In this document: positions 17,603-25,088 of the stretch, piece by piece
Layout of the letters: the number at the start of each line of letters is the position of its first letter
How positions within the stretch are numbered: position 1 is the first letter of the stretch
NCBI RefSeq assembly: GCF_023554255.2
Contig: NZ_JAMJWD020000005.1
Location: forward strand, 62,001-126,000
Length of the DNA stretch: 64,000 nt
Reading direction: 5' to 3'
Source: Phyllobacterium sp. 21LDTY02-6
Lineage (GTDB): Bacteria; Pseudomonadota; Alphaproteobacteria; Rhizobiales; Rhizobiaceae
The notes under the pieces: generated by a model
The model's input: the letters and a program-made list of their open reading frames with translations, nothing else
Told to the model about the DNA's origin: nothing
Database searches by the model: none
Program-made: the position numbers and the translations under genes

Positions 17603-18093
17603 CGACCAGGCTGCGCGCGACAATGATGCTCGCCGCCATCGCGGCCTCGTCGAGCCTGTCCTTCGGCACGGAAAAACTATCGGTCAGGGAACGCCTGGTG
17701 AGCGATTATGCGGCGCTTCGGGATCGCCCCCTGTTCTCGCCGAGCCGGACTCCCCCGATGGCGTTCGGCGCCGCCGAGCCGGAACCGATCATCGTGCAGC
17801 CCGAGCCGCCACCGCCGCCACCGCCGCCGGCTGCGGCGCCCGATTGGCAATTGGTTGGCATCGTACGGTCGTCGGGGCTCAACAGCGCGACCTTCACCTC
17901 CCCAGCCGAGATAGCGGCGTTCACGCTGCGGACCGGGGAAAGCCGCGAAGGTTGGACACTGAAGGCGGTCGACCAGTTTGAAGTCAAGCTCGATGGAGCG
18001 GGAGGGCGCGCCTCGCTGCGCTTTTCGGATGAGCCGAGCGGTGAACAAATGATTCCTCCGGCGGAGCCACCGCCCACGCTTTCGGGGGGGTGA
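17599..18093 (+). CDS. T2SS GspC/GspN-like periplasmic connector
   Basis: 164 residues starting with GTG. There is an N-terminal signal or anchor, then DYAALRDRPLFSPSRTPP, and a proline run with eight consecutive Pro (about residues 71-78). A small beta domain follows (WQLVGIVRSSGLNSATFTS). The last part resembles the homology region (HR) of GspC, which docks to the secretin N0 domain, and the short GspN proteins of Xanthomonas-type systems. There is no PDZ domain. The Pro-rich stretch could span periplasm between platform and secretin. It overlaps gspM upstream and touches gspF downstream. The role is well supported by context; the exact name is uncertain. Confidence 0.65.
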   Translation: MTTRLRATMMLAAIAASSSLSFGTEKLSVRERLVSDYAALRDRPLFSPSRTPPMAFGAAEPEPIIVQPEPPPPPPPPAAAPDWQLVGIVRSSGLNSATFTSPAEIAAFTLRTGESREGWTLKAVDQFEVKLDGAGGRASLRFSDEPSGEQMIPPAEPPPTLSGG

Positions 18094-18095
18094 CC

Positions 18096-19304
18096 ATGGG
18101 CACCACGGCATTCGCATACAAGGCTTTGAACGGCGAGGGTCGTATCGAACTCGGGCGAATCGATGCGTCCGATTCCGACGATGCCGTCCAGAAGCTCGGG
18201 GCGCGCGGGCTGATCCCGGTCAGTGTCGAACAAAGCAGGCCGTCTACATCGCGCGCACCACTGTTTTCGACCCGGATACCGGCGGCGCAGGTTACCCGGC
18301 TGCTCTCCGACCTGTCGATCATGCTGAATGCGGGAATCCGGATCGACGAAGCGCTGGCGATCATGGAAAAGGAATTCGACAGCGGCAGGCTTCAGCCCAT
18401 TGTTGCCGGCATTCGCACCGACCTGGCGTCGGGCAAGCCATTTTCCAGCGCGCTGGAAGCCTGGCCTGCTCTGTTCCCGGCGTTCCAAGTCGCCATGGTT
18501 CGTGTCGCGGAGACCTCTGGCAAGTTGCCCACCCTCCTGTCGCGCATCGTGCAGGAGCGCCAGAATTTCGAGGCATTGCAGGCCAAGGTCAGCGAAGCGC
18601 TCCGATATCCTGCAGTGCTGTTTGCCGGCACGATCTGCGTACTGGTCTTCTTCCTGGTGGGTGTCGTTCCTCAGTTCGAACCGATGATCATGCAGAGCGG
18701 CAAGAAGGACACGCTGATGGTGGTGATGTTCGCGGTCTCGAATTTCCTGCGCGCCTACGGGCTGGTCCTTTTGCTTGCGGCTTCGATACTCGTATTGCTG
18801 GGATTTGTAGCGGCGCGGCGGGGCCTTCTCTCGGCATGGCTCTGGGCTTTCGCCAAAAAACTTCCGCTTATGTCGGAGATACCGGGGAGCTATCGGACAG
18901 GGCGCTTCGCTCGTCTCCTGGGCATCATGGTCGAAACGGGTGTGGCAGTTCCTGTGGCTTTCAAGCTCATCAGCGATACCATCGATCGCGGCGAGGCCGC
19001 CCGGGCACGCGCGCAGCAGGCCTCCGACGCGCTGAGGCAGGGAAACAGGCTTGGCCATGCGCTTGAGATACTTCAGCTTCCCCCGCTGGCGGTGCGCATG
19101 TTGAGACTCGGCGAGCAAAGTGGCGAACTCGCGGGGCTGGCCTATCGTGTCGCCGACTTCTATGAAGTGCGGCTGGAGCGTTCGCTGTCGCGTATCGTCG
19201 GGCTTGTCGGCCCTGCGGCGGTGGCAACCATTAGTATCTTGATCGGTGGTATGATCGTGTCTATCATGTCCACTCTTATGTCCTTCAACGACATGGTCCG
19301 ATAG
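18096..19304 (+). CDS. gspF: T2SS inner-membrane platform protein GspF
   Basis: 402 residues with two T2SSF domains (about 65-190 and 270-390) and three hydrophobic helices, ending in SILIGGMIVSIMSTLMSFND. Family signatures are FAYKALNGEGRIELGRI at the start, LLSDLSIMLNAGIRIDEAL and the second repeat FARLLGIMVETGVAVPVAF. It forms the rotor-like core around which pseudopilins are added. ATG 18096 is chosen over an in-frame GTG at 18090 that overlaps the upstream stop; a G-run just upstream could act as ribosome site for either. Confidence 0.95.
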   Translation: MGTTAFAYKALNGEGRIELGRIDASDSDDAVQKLGARGLIPVSVEQSRPSTSRAPLFSTRIPAAQVTRLLSDLSIMLNAGIRIDEALAIMEKEFDSGRLQPIVAGIRTDLASGKPFSSALEAWPALFPAFQVAMVRVAETSGKLPTLLSRIVQERQNFEALQAKVSEALRYPAVLFAGTICVLVFFLVGVVPQFEPMIMQSGKKDTLMVVMFAVSNFLRAYGLVLLLAASILVLLGFVAARRGLLSAWLWAFAKKLPLMSEIPGSYRTGRFARLLGIMVETGVAVPVAFKLISDTIDRGEAARARAQQASDALRQGNRLGHALEILQLPPLAVRMLRLGEQSGELAGLAYRVADFYEVRLERSLSRIVGLVGPAAVATISILIGGMIVSIMSTLMSFNDMVR

Positions 19305-19312
19305 GAGCCTGC

Positions 19313-19756
19313 TTGCAAAGCGTACATTTCGCAGTTGGTCCCGATCTCATGCAGCGCAGGCGTGCCCGGCGCCGCAGGGCGGGTTTTACGCTAATCGAGA
19401 TGCTGGTTGTACTGGCTATCATCGGCCTGATCTCGGCGCTCGTCGGTCCTCGTGTTCTCGCGCAGTTGTCCGACTCGCGCGTACGCGCGGCAAAGCTTCA
19501 GATCGAGGCGTTTTCCAGCGCGCTCGACATCTTCTACATCGATGTCGGCCGTTATCCGGTGCAGGCAGAGGGCCTGGAAGCCCTGGTGCGCAAGCCCTCA
19601 ACCATCCAGGTCTGGAACGGGCCATACCTTCGCGGCGGCACCGTTCCGCGTGATCCGTGGGGCAATGAATACAAATATATGAGCGACGGAAAGACGTTTA
19701 ACATCACCAACGACGGGCCCGGTGGGAGTGGCTCCAATGTGTCCGGCCAGCTCTAA
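19313..19756 (+). CDS. gspG: T2SS major pseudopilin GspG
   Basis: The major pilus-like subunit. A basic leader ending in RRRRAG is followed by FTLIEMLVVLAIIGLISALV with Glu at +5, the prepilin peptidase site. The C-terminal half carries the GspG core (DIFYIDVGRYPVQAEGLEAL, then GTVPRDPWGNEYKY) including the calcium-site region. The start is probably TTG at 19313, five bases after AGGAG. An in-frame ATG at 19349 is possible but has no ribosome site. It lies nine bases after gspF. Confidence 0.95.
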   Translation: MQSVHFAVGPDLMQRRRARRRRAGFTLIEMLVVLAIIGLISALVGPRVLAQLSDSRVRAAKLQIEAFSSALDIFYIDVGRYPVQAEGLEALVRKPSTIQVWNGPYLRGGTVPRDPWGNEYKYMSDGKTFNITNDGPGGSGSNVSGQL

Positions 19757-20219
19757 GGACAACAGTAACAGCAACGGCAAAGGGGCGCAGCGCGGTGTCG
19801 TGCTGCTCGACGTGGTCGTGGCGCTTGCGATCTTCGCCCTCGCTGCCTCCGTGCTGATGCCCCGCCCGCGTTCAAGCGCCGGGGCTGCAGAGCTTTCTGC
19901 CGAGGCCGTTCGCATTAGCGGGGAATTCCGAAAAGGCAGGGCGAAAGCATTGACCACGGGCAGCGTCGCCGACGTGATGGTCGATACGGGAAACAAACTC
20001 ATCCAGGTGGATGGCGCCAATCCGATCTCCATCAGGGACGTGGTGGCCATGAACTGGGTCACGTCGGACCGGTGTCCCATACGAGACGGAATCAGAGCCT
20101 TGCGCTTCCTTGCCGACGGACGGTCCTGCGGGGGCGTCATGACATTGTCCGCCGACGGCCGGGAGATCGAACTGCGCGTCGACTGGCTGACCGGCCGCGT
20201 GGAAATGAGGCCGAAATGA
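19737..20219 (+). CDS. gspH: T2SS minor pseudopilin GspH
   Basis: 160 residues. The leader is polar and Asn/Ser/Lys-rich, ending GAQRG, then VVLLDVVVALAIFALAASVL. The usual Phe+1 is Val and the usual Glu+5 is Asp, an atypical processing site. The body matches the GspH pattern (AVRISGEFRKGRAKALTTG, then IRALRFLADGRSCGGVMTLS). ATG 19737 lies inside the end of gspG in another frame, with GGGAG nine bases upstream. It overlaps gspI at its end (ATGA). Confidence 0.85.
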   Translation: MCPASSKDNSNSNGKGAQRGVVLLDVVVALAIFALAASVLMPRPRSSAGAAELSAEAVRISGEFRKGRAKALTTGSVADVMVDTGNKLIQVDGANPISIRDVVAMNWVTSDRCPIRDGIRALRFLADGRSCGGVMTLSADGREIELRVDWLTGRVEMRPK

Positions 20220-20584
20220 TAGCGCGGCATAGACGCGGTTTCACCCTGATCGAGGTTCTAGCCTCGCTTGCCGTCGCCGTGCTGCTGATCATTCCGATCG
20301 CGCGTATGATCACGGGCACTGCAGGTGCGTTCGCGGGTCTGGAACGATCGACCGAACGCCGTGTCGGCATGCAGGCTGCCATGGCGGTCGCAATGACCCT
20401 TAACCCGTTGCGAACGGGCCGGAGCGTCATCGGAGATTTCACGGTCATCGTGGAACGGTACCGCTTCGAACGCGACGCTGCGTTGACGACGGCCGGATGG
20501 CAGCTCTATTCCGTCACCGTTCGCCGCACCGACGGATCGGATGGCGACGTGACGCAGACAGTACGTCTCGGCAAGCTGCAATGA
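20216..20584 (+). CDS. gspI: T2SS minor pseudopilin GspI
   Basis: 122 residues. A short leader MIARHRRG precedes FTLIEVLASLAVAVLLIIPI with canonical Phe+1 and Glu+5. A T2SSI-like domain follows, with VIVERYRFERDAALTTAGWQ and a terminal beta strand. Position between gspH and gspJ agrees. ATG 20216 overlaps the gspH stop as ATGA; a longer in-frame reading through gspH is rejected. GspI nucleates the tip complex with GspJ and GspK. Confidence 0.88.
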   Translation: MIARHRRGFTLIEVLASLAVAVLLIIPIARMITGTAGAFAGLERSTERRVGMQAAMAVAMTLNPLRTGRSVIGDFTVIVERYRFERDAALTTAGWQLYSVTVRRTDGSDGDVTQTVRLGKLQ

Positions 20585-21231
20585 CGAGGAAACGCAAGGC
20601 TCGGGCCGGCTTCACGCTGATCGAGGCATTGGCTTCGCTGGTGCTTGCAACGATGCTGTTTGGTGGGCTGGCGCTCTACACCGGAACCTGGCTGCGCCAA
20701 TGGCAGGGGATGATCGCCCGAGGCGGGCAGGAGGACACGGTGGCGGTGATTCTCGACCGGATGGTCGAGGATCTGGAGGCGGCGCAGCCCAACTACTCCA
20801 ACCCGGAAGGGGCCGCTGCGATCCGCTTCACCGGCCATGCCGACGAGGTCACTTTCGTGCGCCCGGCGCTCGGCTACGAGCCGCGTGCGGGACTTGATGA
20901 CATCACCTATTCGATGGGTCGGGCCGGAGCCGACGAGGCCCTCATTCGGGCCCGCCGCGATTACGCAACCGCCGGGGGCGGAGAAGATCTTCCGCTGGTG
21001 CACGGCGATCTGAAGCTTTCGTTCAGCTATGCCGGGCCGGACGGCGCGCTCAACCCCGAATGGACAAGCACCAACCGATTGCCGTCGCTCGTCCGCGTCG
21101 AGATAGCGGGCAGTTCTCCGCGTCCTTGGCGGCAATGGGCCTATGCGCGGTTGCGCGTCGAACTGCCCGCGCGTTGCGGCGCGGCTGAGGCGCTAGCGCT
21201 GTGTCTGCAGCGCTACGGCATCGGCTTGTGA
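20581..21231 (+). CDS. gspJ: T2SS minor pseudopilin GspJ
   Basis: 216 residues. The leader MTRKRKARAG precedes FTLIEALASLVLATMLFGGL with canonical Glu+5. The globular part (ILDRMVEDLEAAQPNYSN, then DEVTFVRPALGYEPRAGLDD) fits GspJ of the pseudopilus tip. Two Cys occur near the end (RCGAAEALALC) and could form a disulfide. The ATG overlaps the gspI stop (ATGA). It is the last gene of the plus-strand operon; no clear intrinsic terminator follows. Confidence 0.88.
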   Translation: MTRKRKARAGFTLIEALASLVLATMLFGGLALYTGTWLRQWQGMIARGGQEDTVAVILDRMVEDLEAAQPNYSNPEGAAAIRFTGHADEVTFVRPALGYEPRAGLDDITYSMGRAGADEALIRARRDYATAGGGEDLPLVHGDLKLSFSYAGPDGALNPEWTSTNRLPSLVRVEIAGSSPRPWRQWAYARLRVELPARCGAAEALALCLQRYGIGL

Positions 21232-21540
21232 ACTCCGCAGGGCTGTTCGATTGGTGGCAGGGGTCTTAATCTGATCGGAGATCGCCCTGGTGACATTGCT
21301 CATGCCAAGATGGATTCCAGATTGGGGTAGCACCCTCTATTCTCATTGGTGATAGCAGTATCAGAGTTCGTCATTATACCCGGACAGCCTCATTGGCTAT
21401 GGTTCGACTCGATGAGGTGAACTTTCCAAGCGAAACGACAGAAGCACAGCGCTGCGGATCACCCATGGCGGCGTTCGTCGCCGAAACCCGCCGGTCCTGA
21501 CGCGATCGTCCGGGCGGCCCTTCCAGATGATGGAGTGATT
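21232..21540. other. Intergenic region after gspJ
   Basis: 309 bases between gspJ and the FAH-family gene. There is no convincing gene or terminator. A short minus-strand frame starting near 21311 has no recognisable similarity. GGTATAA occurs on the minus strand near 21375, resembling part of the element found upstream of both LysR sequences at 22.9 and 25.1 kb, but the match is short. Confidence 0.4.
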
Positions 21541-22539
21541 ATGCATCTGATTCAATTTGAAACCGATAGCCGGACACGAGCCGTCGGCATCGTCTCCGGC
21601 GACGAGATCAAGGAACTCAACGTCTATTTGACCACGCGTGAACTGGCGCTTGAAGCCATTCGCAAAGGTAAGAAGATCGCCGAACTCGTGAGCGAACTGG
21701 GAACCGGAAAGGCGCATTCCTACCAGGCCCTGCTGGACGAGGGGCGGGTGCTGCCGCCGCTCGACCATCCCGATCCTGCCCATTGCATCATCGCGGGGAC
21801 GGGCCTCACCCATACCGGCAGCGCTGCCTCCCGTTCGAAGATGCATCAGACCGCAACGACAGCGGTGGAAGCCGACCTCAACGACTCCATGAAGATGTTC
21901 AAATGGGGCGTCGAAGGCGGCAAGCCTGCCGATGGCAAACCTGGTGTCCAGGCAGAGTGGTTCTACAAGGGCGACGGGTCTACCGTGGTGCGTCCCGGTG
22001 AGGACCTGCCGGTGCCCCAGTATGCTCAAGATATGGGCGAAGAACCCGAAGTGGTTGGACTTTACGTGATCGGCGACGATGGCCTCCCCTATCGTGTGGG
22101 CTTTGCTGTTGGCAACGAAGCCACGGACCACGTGATGGAGAAGCAGAATTATCTCTATCTCGCCCATGCCAAGTTGCGTCATTCCTCATTCGGACCAGAA
22201 TTGAGGCTCGGCGACCTTCCGGCCCATGTCGAAGGCGTGGTTCGCATTCGCCGAAACGCGGAAGTGATCTGGGAAAAATCCTTCCCCACAGGCGAGGACA
22301 ACATGTCCCATTCGATCGCCAACCTCGAGTATCACCATTTCAAATACGATCAATTCCACCGGCCGGGCTATGTGCATGTCCAGTTCCTCGGGACGTCTGT
22401 TGCTTCTTTCGGCGACGGGATTGCGACCGAGGAGGGAGATATTTTCGAGATCGAAATTCCCGAATTCGGCAAGCCGCTCATCAATGCCATCCGGCGGACC
22501 TCTACCCGCTTCACGATTGGAGCAGTCGCTTCCCTCTGA
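21541..22539 (+). CDS. FAH-family AraD1/GguC-like enzyme
   Basis: 332 residues of the fumarylacetoacetate hydrolase fold superfamily, AraD1/GguC branch. Members include sugar-acid enzymes such as L-2-keto-3-deoxyarabonate dehydratase-type proteins and the GguC protein beside Agrobacterium sugar importers. Visible signatures are CIIAGTGLTHTGSAASR, then EWFYKGDGSTVVRPGEDLPV, EEPEVVGLYVIGDDG with metal-binding acidic residues, and the C-terminal GDIFEIEIPEFGKPLINAI. Start ATG 21541 has GGAG five bases upstream. Downstream are two gene fragments and a LysR of a type often linked to sugar metabolism, so a sugar-acid pathway is likely. The exact substrate is not readable. Confidence 0.82.
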   Translation: MHLIQFETDSRTRAVGIVSGDEIKELNVYLTTRELALEAIRKGKKIAELVSELGTGKAHSYQALLDEGRVLPPLDHPDPAHCIIAGTGLTHTGSAASRSKMHQTATTAVEADLNDSMKMFKWGVEGGKPADGKPGVQAEWFYKGDGSTVVRPGEDLPVPQYAQDMGEEPEVVGLYVIGDDGLPYRVGFAVGNEATDHVMEKQNYLYLAHAKLRHSSFGPELRLGDLPAHVEGVVRIRRNAEVIWEKSFPTGEDNMSHSIANLEYHHFKYDQFHRPGYVHVQFLGTSVASFGDGIATEEGDIFEIEIPEFGKPLINAIRRTSTRFTIGAVASL

Positions 22540-22571
22540 TCTGGTTGGCCAGCAGGTAGGTCGTATCTTCA

Positions 22572-22784
22572 ACAGTCTATCTTGCCGATGTCGAGTTCTG
22601 GCCGGGAAGCATTGCCGAGCTTCCCGGCCGTCTGGCGCGGTTGCAGATACGCGGGCCGCTGCTGGTTGCCGATCACGGATCGTTGTGGCAGGGATGGTCG
22701 ATAAGATCGCGTCCTATCCGCCGCCACGCAACAATCCGCCAGTCGAAGCCATTGCGCTCGATGGCGCTGCCTCCCGCCCCGGCC
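22572..22784 (+). pseudogene. Fragment of an iron-containing alcohol dehydrogenase
   Basis: Plus-strand translation reads WPGSIAELPGRLARLQIRG then PLLVADHGSL. This is the N-terminal pattern of iron-type alcohol dehydrogenases and maleylacetate reductases (G-x-i-x-eLp-x-l-k-x-lG-x-k-x-pLlVtD-g). After a frame change the next frame reads MVDKIASYPPPRNNPPVEAI, again like the following helix and the NP-containing segment of the family. No start codon or ribosome site is evident, and all catalytic His residues lie in the missing part. It abuts the inverted LysR fragment at about 22785. I judge it dead; the match is by eye. Confidence 0.45.
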
Positions 22785-22956
22785 ACGCATGATTCCGACG
22801 ATATCCTCGCGCGGTTGCACGAGACCCGTCTGGATCAGCCGCGCATAGCGGATCACACGATGGCCGACGGCATTGGGCTCCAGGCCCGGTTGGTGCGAAC
22901 GAACAGCGGCTGGCCATACCTGGGTTGCGTAAATGTTATACCGAGATCACATCTTC
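22785..22956 (-). pseudogene. Inverted fragment of a LysR gene, paralogue of 25.1 kb
   Basis: The reverse complement aligns with the intact LysR gene at 25089-26015. The promoter-side sequence (22930-22950), a start codon (22917), then a jump of about 160 bases to the codons for PLFVRTNRGLEPNAVGH, VIRYARLIQT and DIVGIMRG. By eye about 85% of bases agree over roughly 145 bases. One G is missing in the run after ACC, shifting the frame. Homology stops near 22785, where the alcohol dehydrogenase fragment begins. It is a broken paralogous regulator in opposite orientation to the intact gene. Confidence 0.75.
22930..22950 (-). promoter_or_regulatory. Element shared with the intact lysR promoter (copy 1)
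   Basis: The reverse complement matches 25056-25076 in 20 of 21 bases and contains GGTATAACATTTA. It sits between the broken LysR fragment and the divergent flavoprotein gene (start 23096), so it may still serve as a regulator site or promoter for the flavoprotein. Function is inferred from conservation next to a decayed gene. Confidence 0.5.
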
Positions 22957-23095
22957 TCAGTTGTCGCGCCAGCGAATGCTGCAATACTGCAGTCGACTAA
23001 ATCTCACGACTATCACGATTAATGAGTTTTGCTATTCAGGCCAAGATTCACACAAGCCCGAATGCGCTGGTCAAAAACTTCAGGAGGAGAGCGTT

Positions 23096-24835
23096 ATGAC
23101 AGTCAGCCGACGATCATTGTTGAAGGGCGGTGCCGGAATGGCCGCCGCAGGGGTGGGCAGCAGCATTTTTCAGGTGAACATTGGCAATGCCGCGAGCGAG
23201 CGTGTAGCCGATGTCGTCGTTTTGGGTTGCGGATCGGCGGGCCTTGCCGCCGCAGTCGCCGCCGCAGAGGCAGGCGCGTCGGTTATTGTCCTCGAGGCGC
23301 AGCCGCATATCGGCGGACGTGGCATCGTCAGCTCAGGCAACATTCCGCTGGGAGGCGGAACCTCTGCCCAGCTAGCGGCCGGCATCGCGGACACGCCAGA
23401 TCTCCTGTTTCGCGATCTGACTGACTGGTCCATCGTTCAGTCGAACGGCTTTCCAAGCTACCGCTATAACGATCGCGAGGTCATCCGGGCATTTGCCGAC
23501 ATCAACGTCACCATTTATGACTTTCTGGTCCGCCATGGCGTCGTGTGGACGACAGCCAGACCCGACAACGTCGGTGGCAACGAGGTCGGCAACTCCGTAC
23601 ACCGCATGATGCACTCGGCGATCATGGACTACCCCTCGGTCCGGACCGGCTTGCAGGTGGACCCGGCACGACGGCGGACGACGGCTCAAGGGCCCGGCTT
23701 CATATACCCGCTGGAGGCCGCAGCAAAGGCGCGTGGCGTGAAGATCCTGCTGAATCACCGTTTGGATTCACTGCACCGGACGAATAAAGGCGTGACCCAG
23801 GTCAGAGCCTCTTACCAAAACCGGATGGTCAACATTCTGGCACGCAGGGGCATCGTGATCGCGACCGGTGGCGGAAACGGGAACGTGGAATACCGCCGAC
23901 AGTTCGACCCACGGCTCACCGCAGAGTACTGCGGCGTCGCTGGCGAACCCTATTCCTTCCAGGACGCCAGTGGCATTCTCGCAGGGCTGAATGTCGGTGC
24001 GTCCCTCGCGGGCGCGTACAACCAGACCGGAGAATTCGGCACTAATATCACCAAGCCAACCGCCATCGGAACGCGGTACAACTACTCGTACCTGCAGTGG
24101 GGTCCCAATAGCCCTGTCTTCCACCTTGCGAAAGCTTCGGGACTAGCCAACGTCAACTTCCAGAACATTATCCATGTAAACATGATCGGGAAGCGGTTCT
24201 TCGACGAAACGGGAGGTCAATTTGGGACGAACAGTGCCGGCTCGGTCAACCCGTACACTCCCAATAGCTACCTGAACGCCAAGAACATCACCTACAACCC
24301 ACAAAACTGGATCAACGCCGCCATGGCTGGAATCGGCGACGGTCACAACGGCGGGGGCCCGATCTGGGCCATCTTCGATGCAGATGCCGTGGCCCGCCAG
24401 AATTGGAATCCGACGCCCCCAAATGTCGATCCTGACGGATTCTTCTTCCAGGCAAACACGCTGGCGGAACTCGCGGCCAAGATCGTCATGCCGTATCAGC
24501 GGGTTCCCATGCCGGCGAGCAACCTGGTCCAGACGGTAGCACGGTATAACAGCTTTGTTGATGCGGGTGCCGACTCCGACTTCGGCAAACCGACACCCCG
24601 ATACAAGATCCAACGGGGGCCCTTCTATGCCGCCTGGTCAACGCCGGTGATCCACGACCCCCGATCCGGCCTGCGCATCAACGCCGCAAGCCAGGTCCTC
24701 GACTTTGCCGGTAAGGTAATTCCCGGCCTCTACGCCGCCGGTGAAGCTGCCGGCGGGTTCAGTCAGCACGGGAACGGTCGAGCTCTCGCTCAGGGCTACA
24801 TCGCAGGAAAGCACGCAGCCCTCCGTTCGAGCTAG
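23096..24835 (+). CDS. Tat-exported FAD-dependent oxidoreductase (fumarate reductase/flavocytochrome c type)
   Basis: 579 residues. A twin-arginine signal (SRRSLLK, then hydrophobic Gly/Ala-rich stretch) predicts export of the folded, FAD-loaded protein. The dinucleotide motif VVLGCGSAGLAAAVAAAEAG, then VLEAQPHIGG, begins near residue 44, and the C-terminal FAD clamp reads LYAAGEAAGGFSQHGNGRAL. This layout is that of FAD_binding_2 proteins (fumarate reductase flavoprotein, 3-ketosteroid dehydrogenase, urocanate reductase). No heme CxxCH motif is visible. ATG 23096 is chosen because of AGGAGGAG just upstream and because the Tat signal starts there. The upstream part of the open frame is non-coding. 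Regulation by the downstream LysR is inferred from the shared element at 22930. Confidence 0.85.
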   Translation: MTVSRRSLLKGGAGMAAAGVGSSIFQVNIGNAASERVADVVVLGCGSAGLAAAVAAAEAGASVIVLEAQPHIGGRGIVSSGNIPLGGGTSAQLAAGIADTPDLLFRDLTDWSIVQSNGFPSYRYNDREVIRAFADINVTIYDFLVRHGVVWTTARPDNVGGNEVGNSVHRMMHSAIMDYPSVRTGLQVDPARRRTTAQGPGFIYPLEAAAKARGVKILLNHRLDSLHRTNKGVTQVRASYQNRMVNILARRGIVIATGGGNGNVEYRRQFDPRLTAEYCGVAGEPYSFQDASGILAGLNVGASLAGAYNQTGEFGTNITKPTAIGTRYNYSYLQWGPNSPVFHLAKASGLANVNFQNIIHVNMIGKRFFDETGGQFGTNSAGSVNPYTPNSYLNAKNITYNPQNWINAAMAGIGDGHNGGGPIWAIFDADAVARQNWNPTPPNVDPDGFFFQANTLAELAAKIVMPYQRVPMPASNLVQTVARYNSFVDAGADSDFGKPTPRYKIQRGPFYAAWSTPVIHDPRSGLRINAASQVLDFAGKVIPGLYAAGEAAGGFSQHGNGRALAQGYIAGKHAALRSS

Positions 24836-25055
24836 CAGGACCATAGCGCTCAACAATCGTCCCGCCGGGCCTCTTGGTCTGGCGGGATATGCTTGGGCGA
24901 AATGCCTTGCTTTTTTGGCAGGCGCATCAGCAATCGCCTGGCAGCTTTGATGTTACGCGGCTCTGGACAAACGCGTCGAGAACATAGCCATTCTGATCGA
25001 GGGGCTCTCTGCGGGCGGACCGCCAATGATCTTCACCTGAATCCTTGCGGCGGAT

Positions 25056-25076
25056 GTGATCTTGGTATAACATTTA
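25056..25076 (+). promoter_or_regulatory. Element upstream of lysR (copy 2)
   Basis: The same 21-base element as at 22930-22950, one mismatch, ending 12 bases before the lysR ATG. It contains TATAAC, which could be the -10 hexamer of the lysR promoter, giving a very short leader. LysR proteins commonly bind their own promoter, so this may be promoter and operator in one. Confidence 0.5.
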
Positions 25077-25088
25077 TCTAACCCAGAC

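Noticed and set aside
17706-19118. Minus-strand open frame of 470 codons opposite gspF and its neighbours
   Set aside because: Composition is shadow-like and it would run against a tightly overlapping eight-gene operon.
24860-24887. Hairpin TCCCGCC/GGCGGGA after the flavoprotein gene
   Set aside because: A perfect 7-base stem but no following T-run; may weakly terminate, not listed as a feature.
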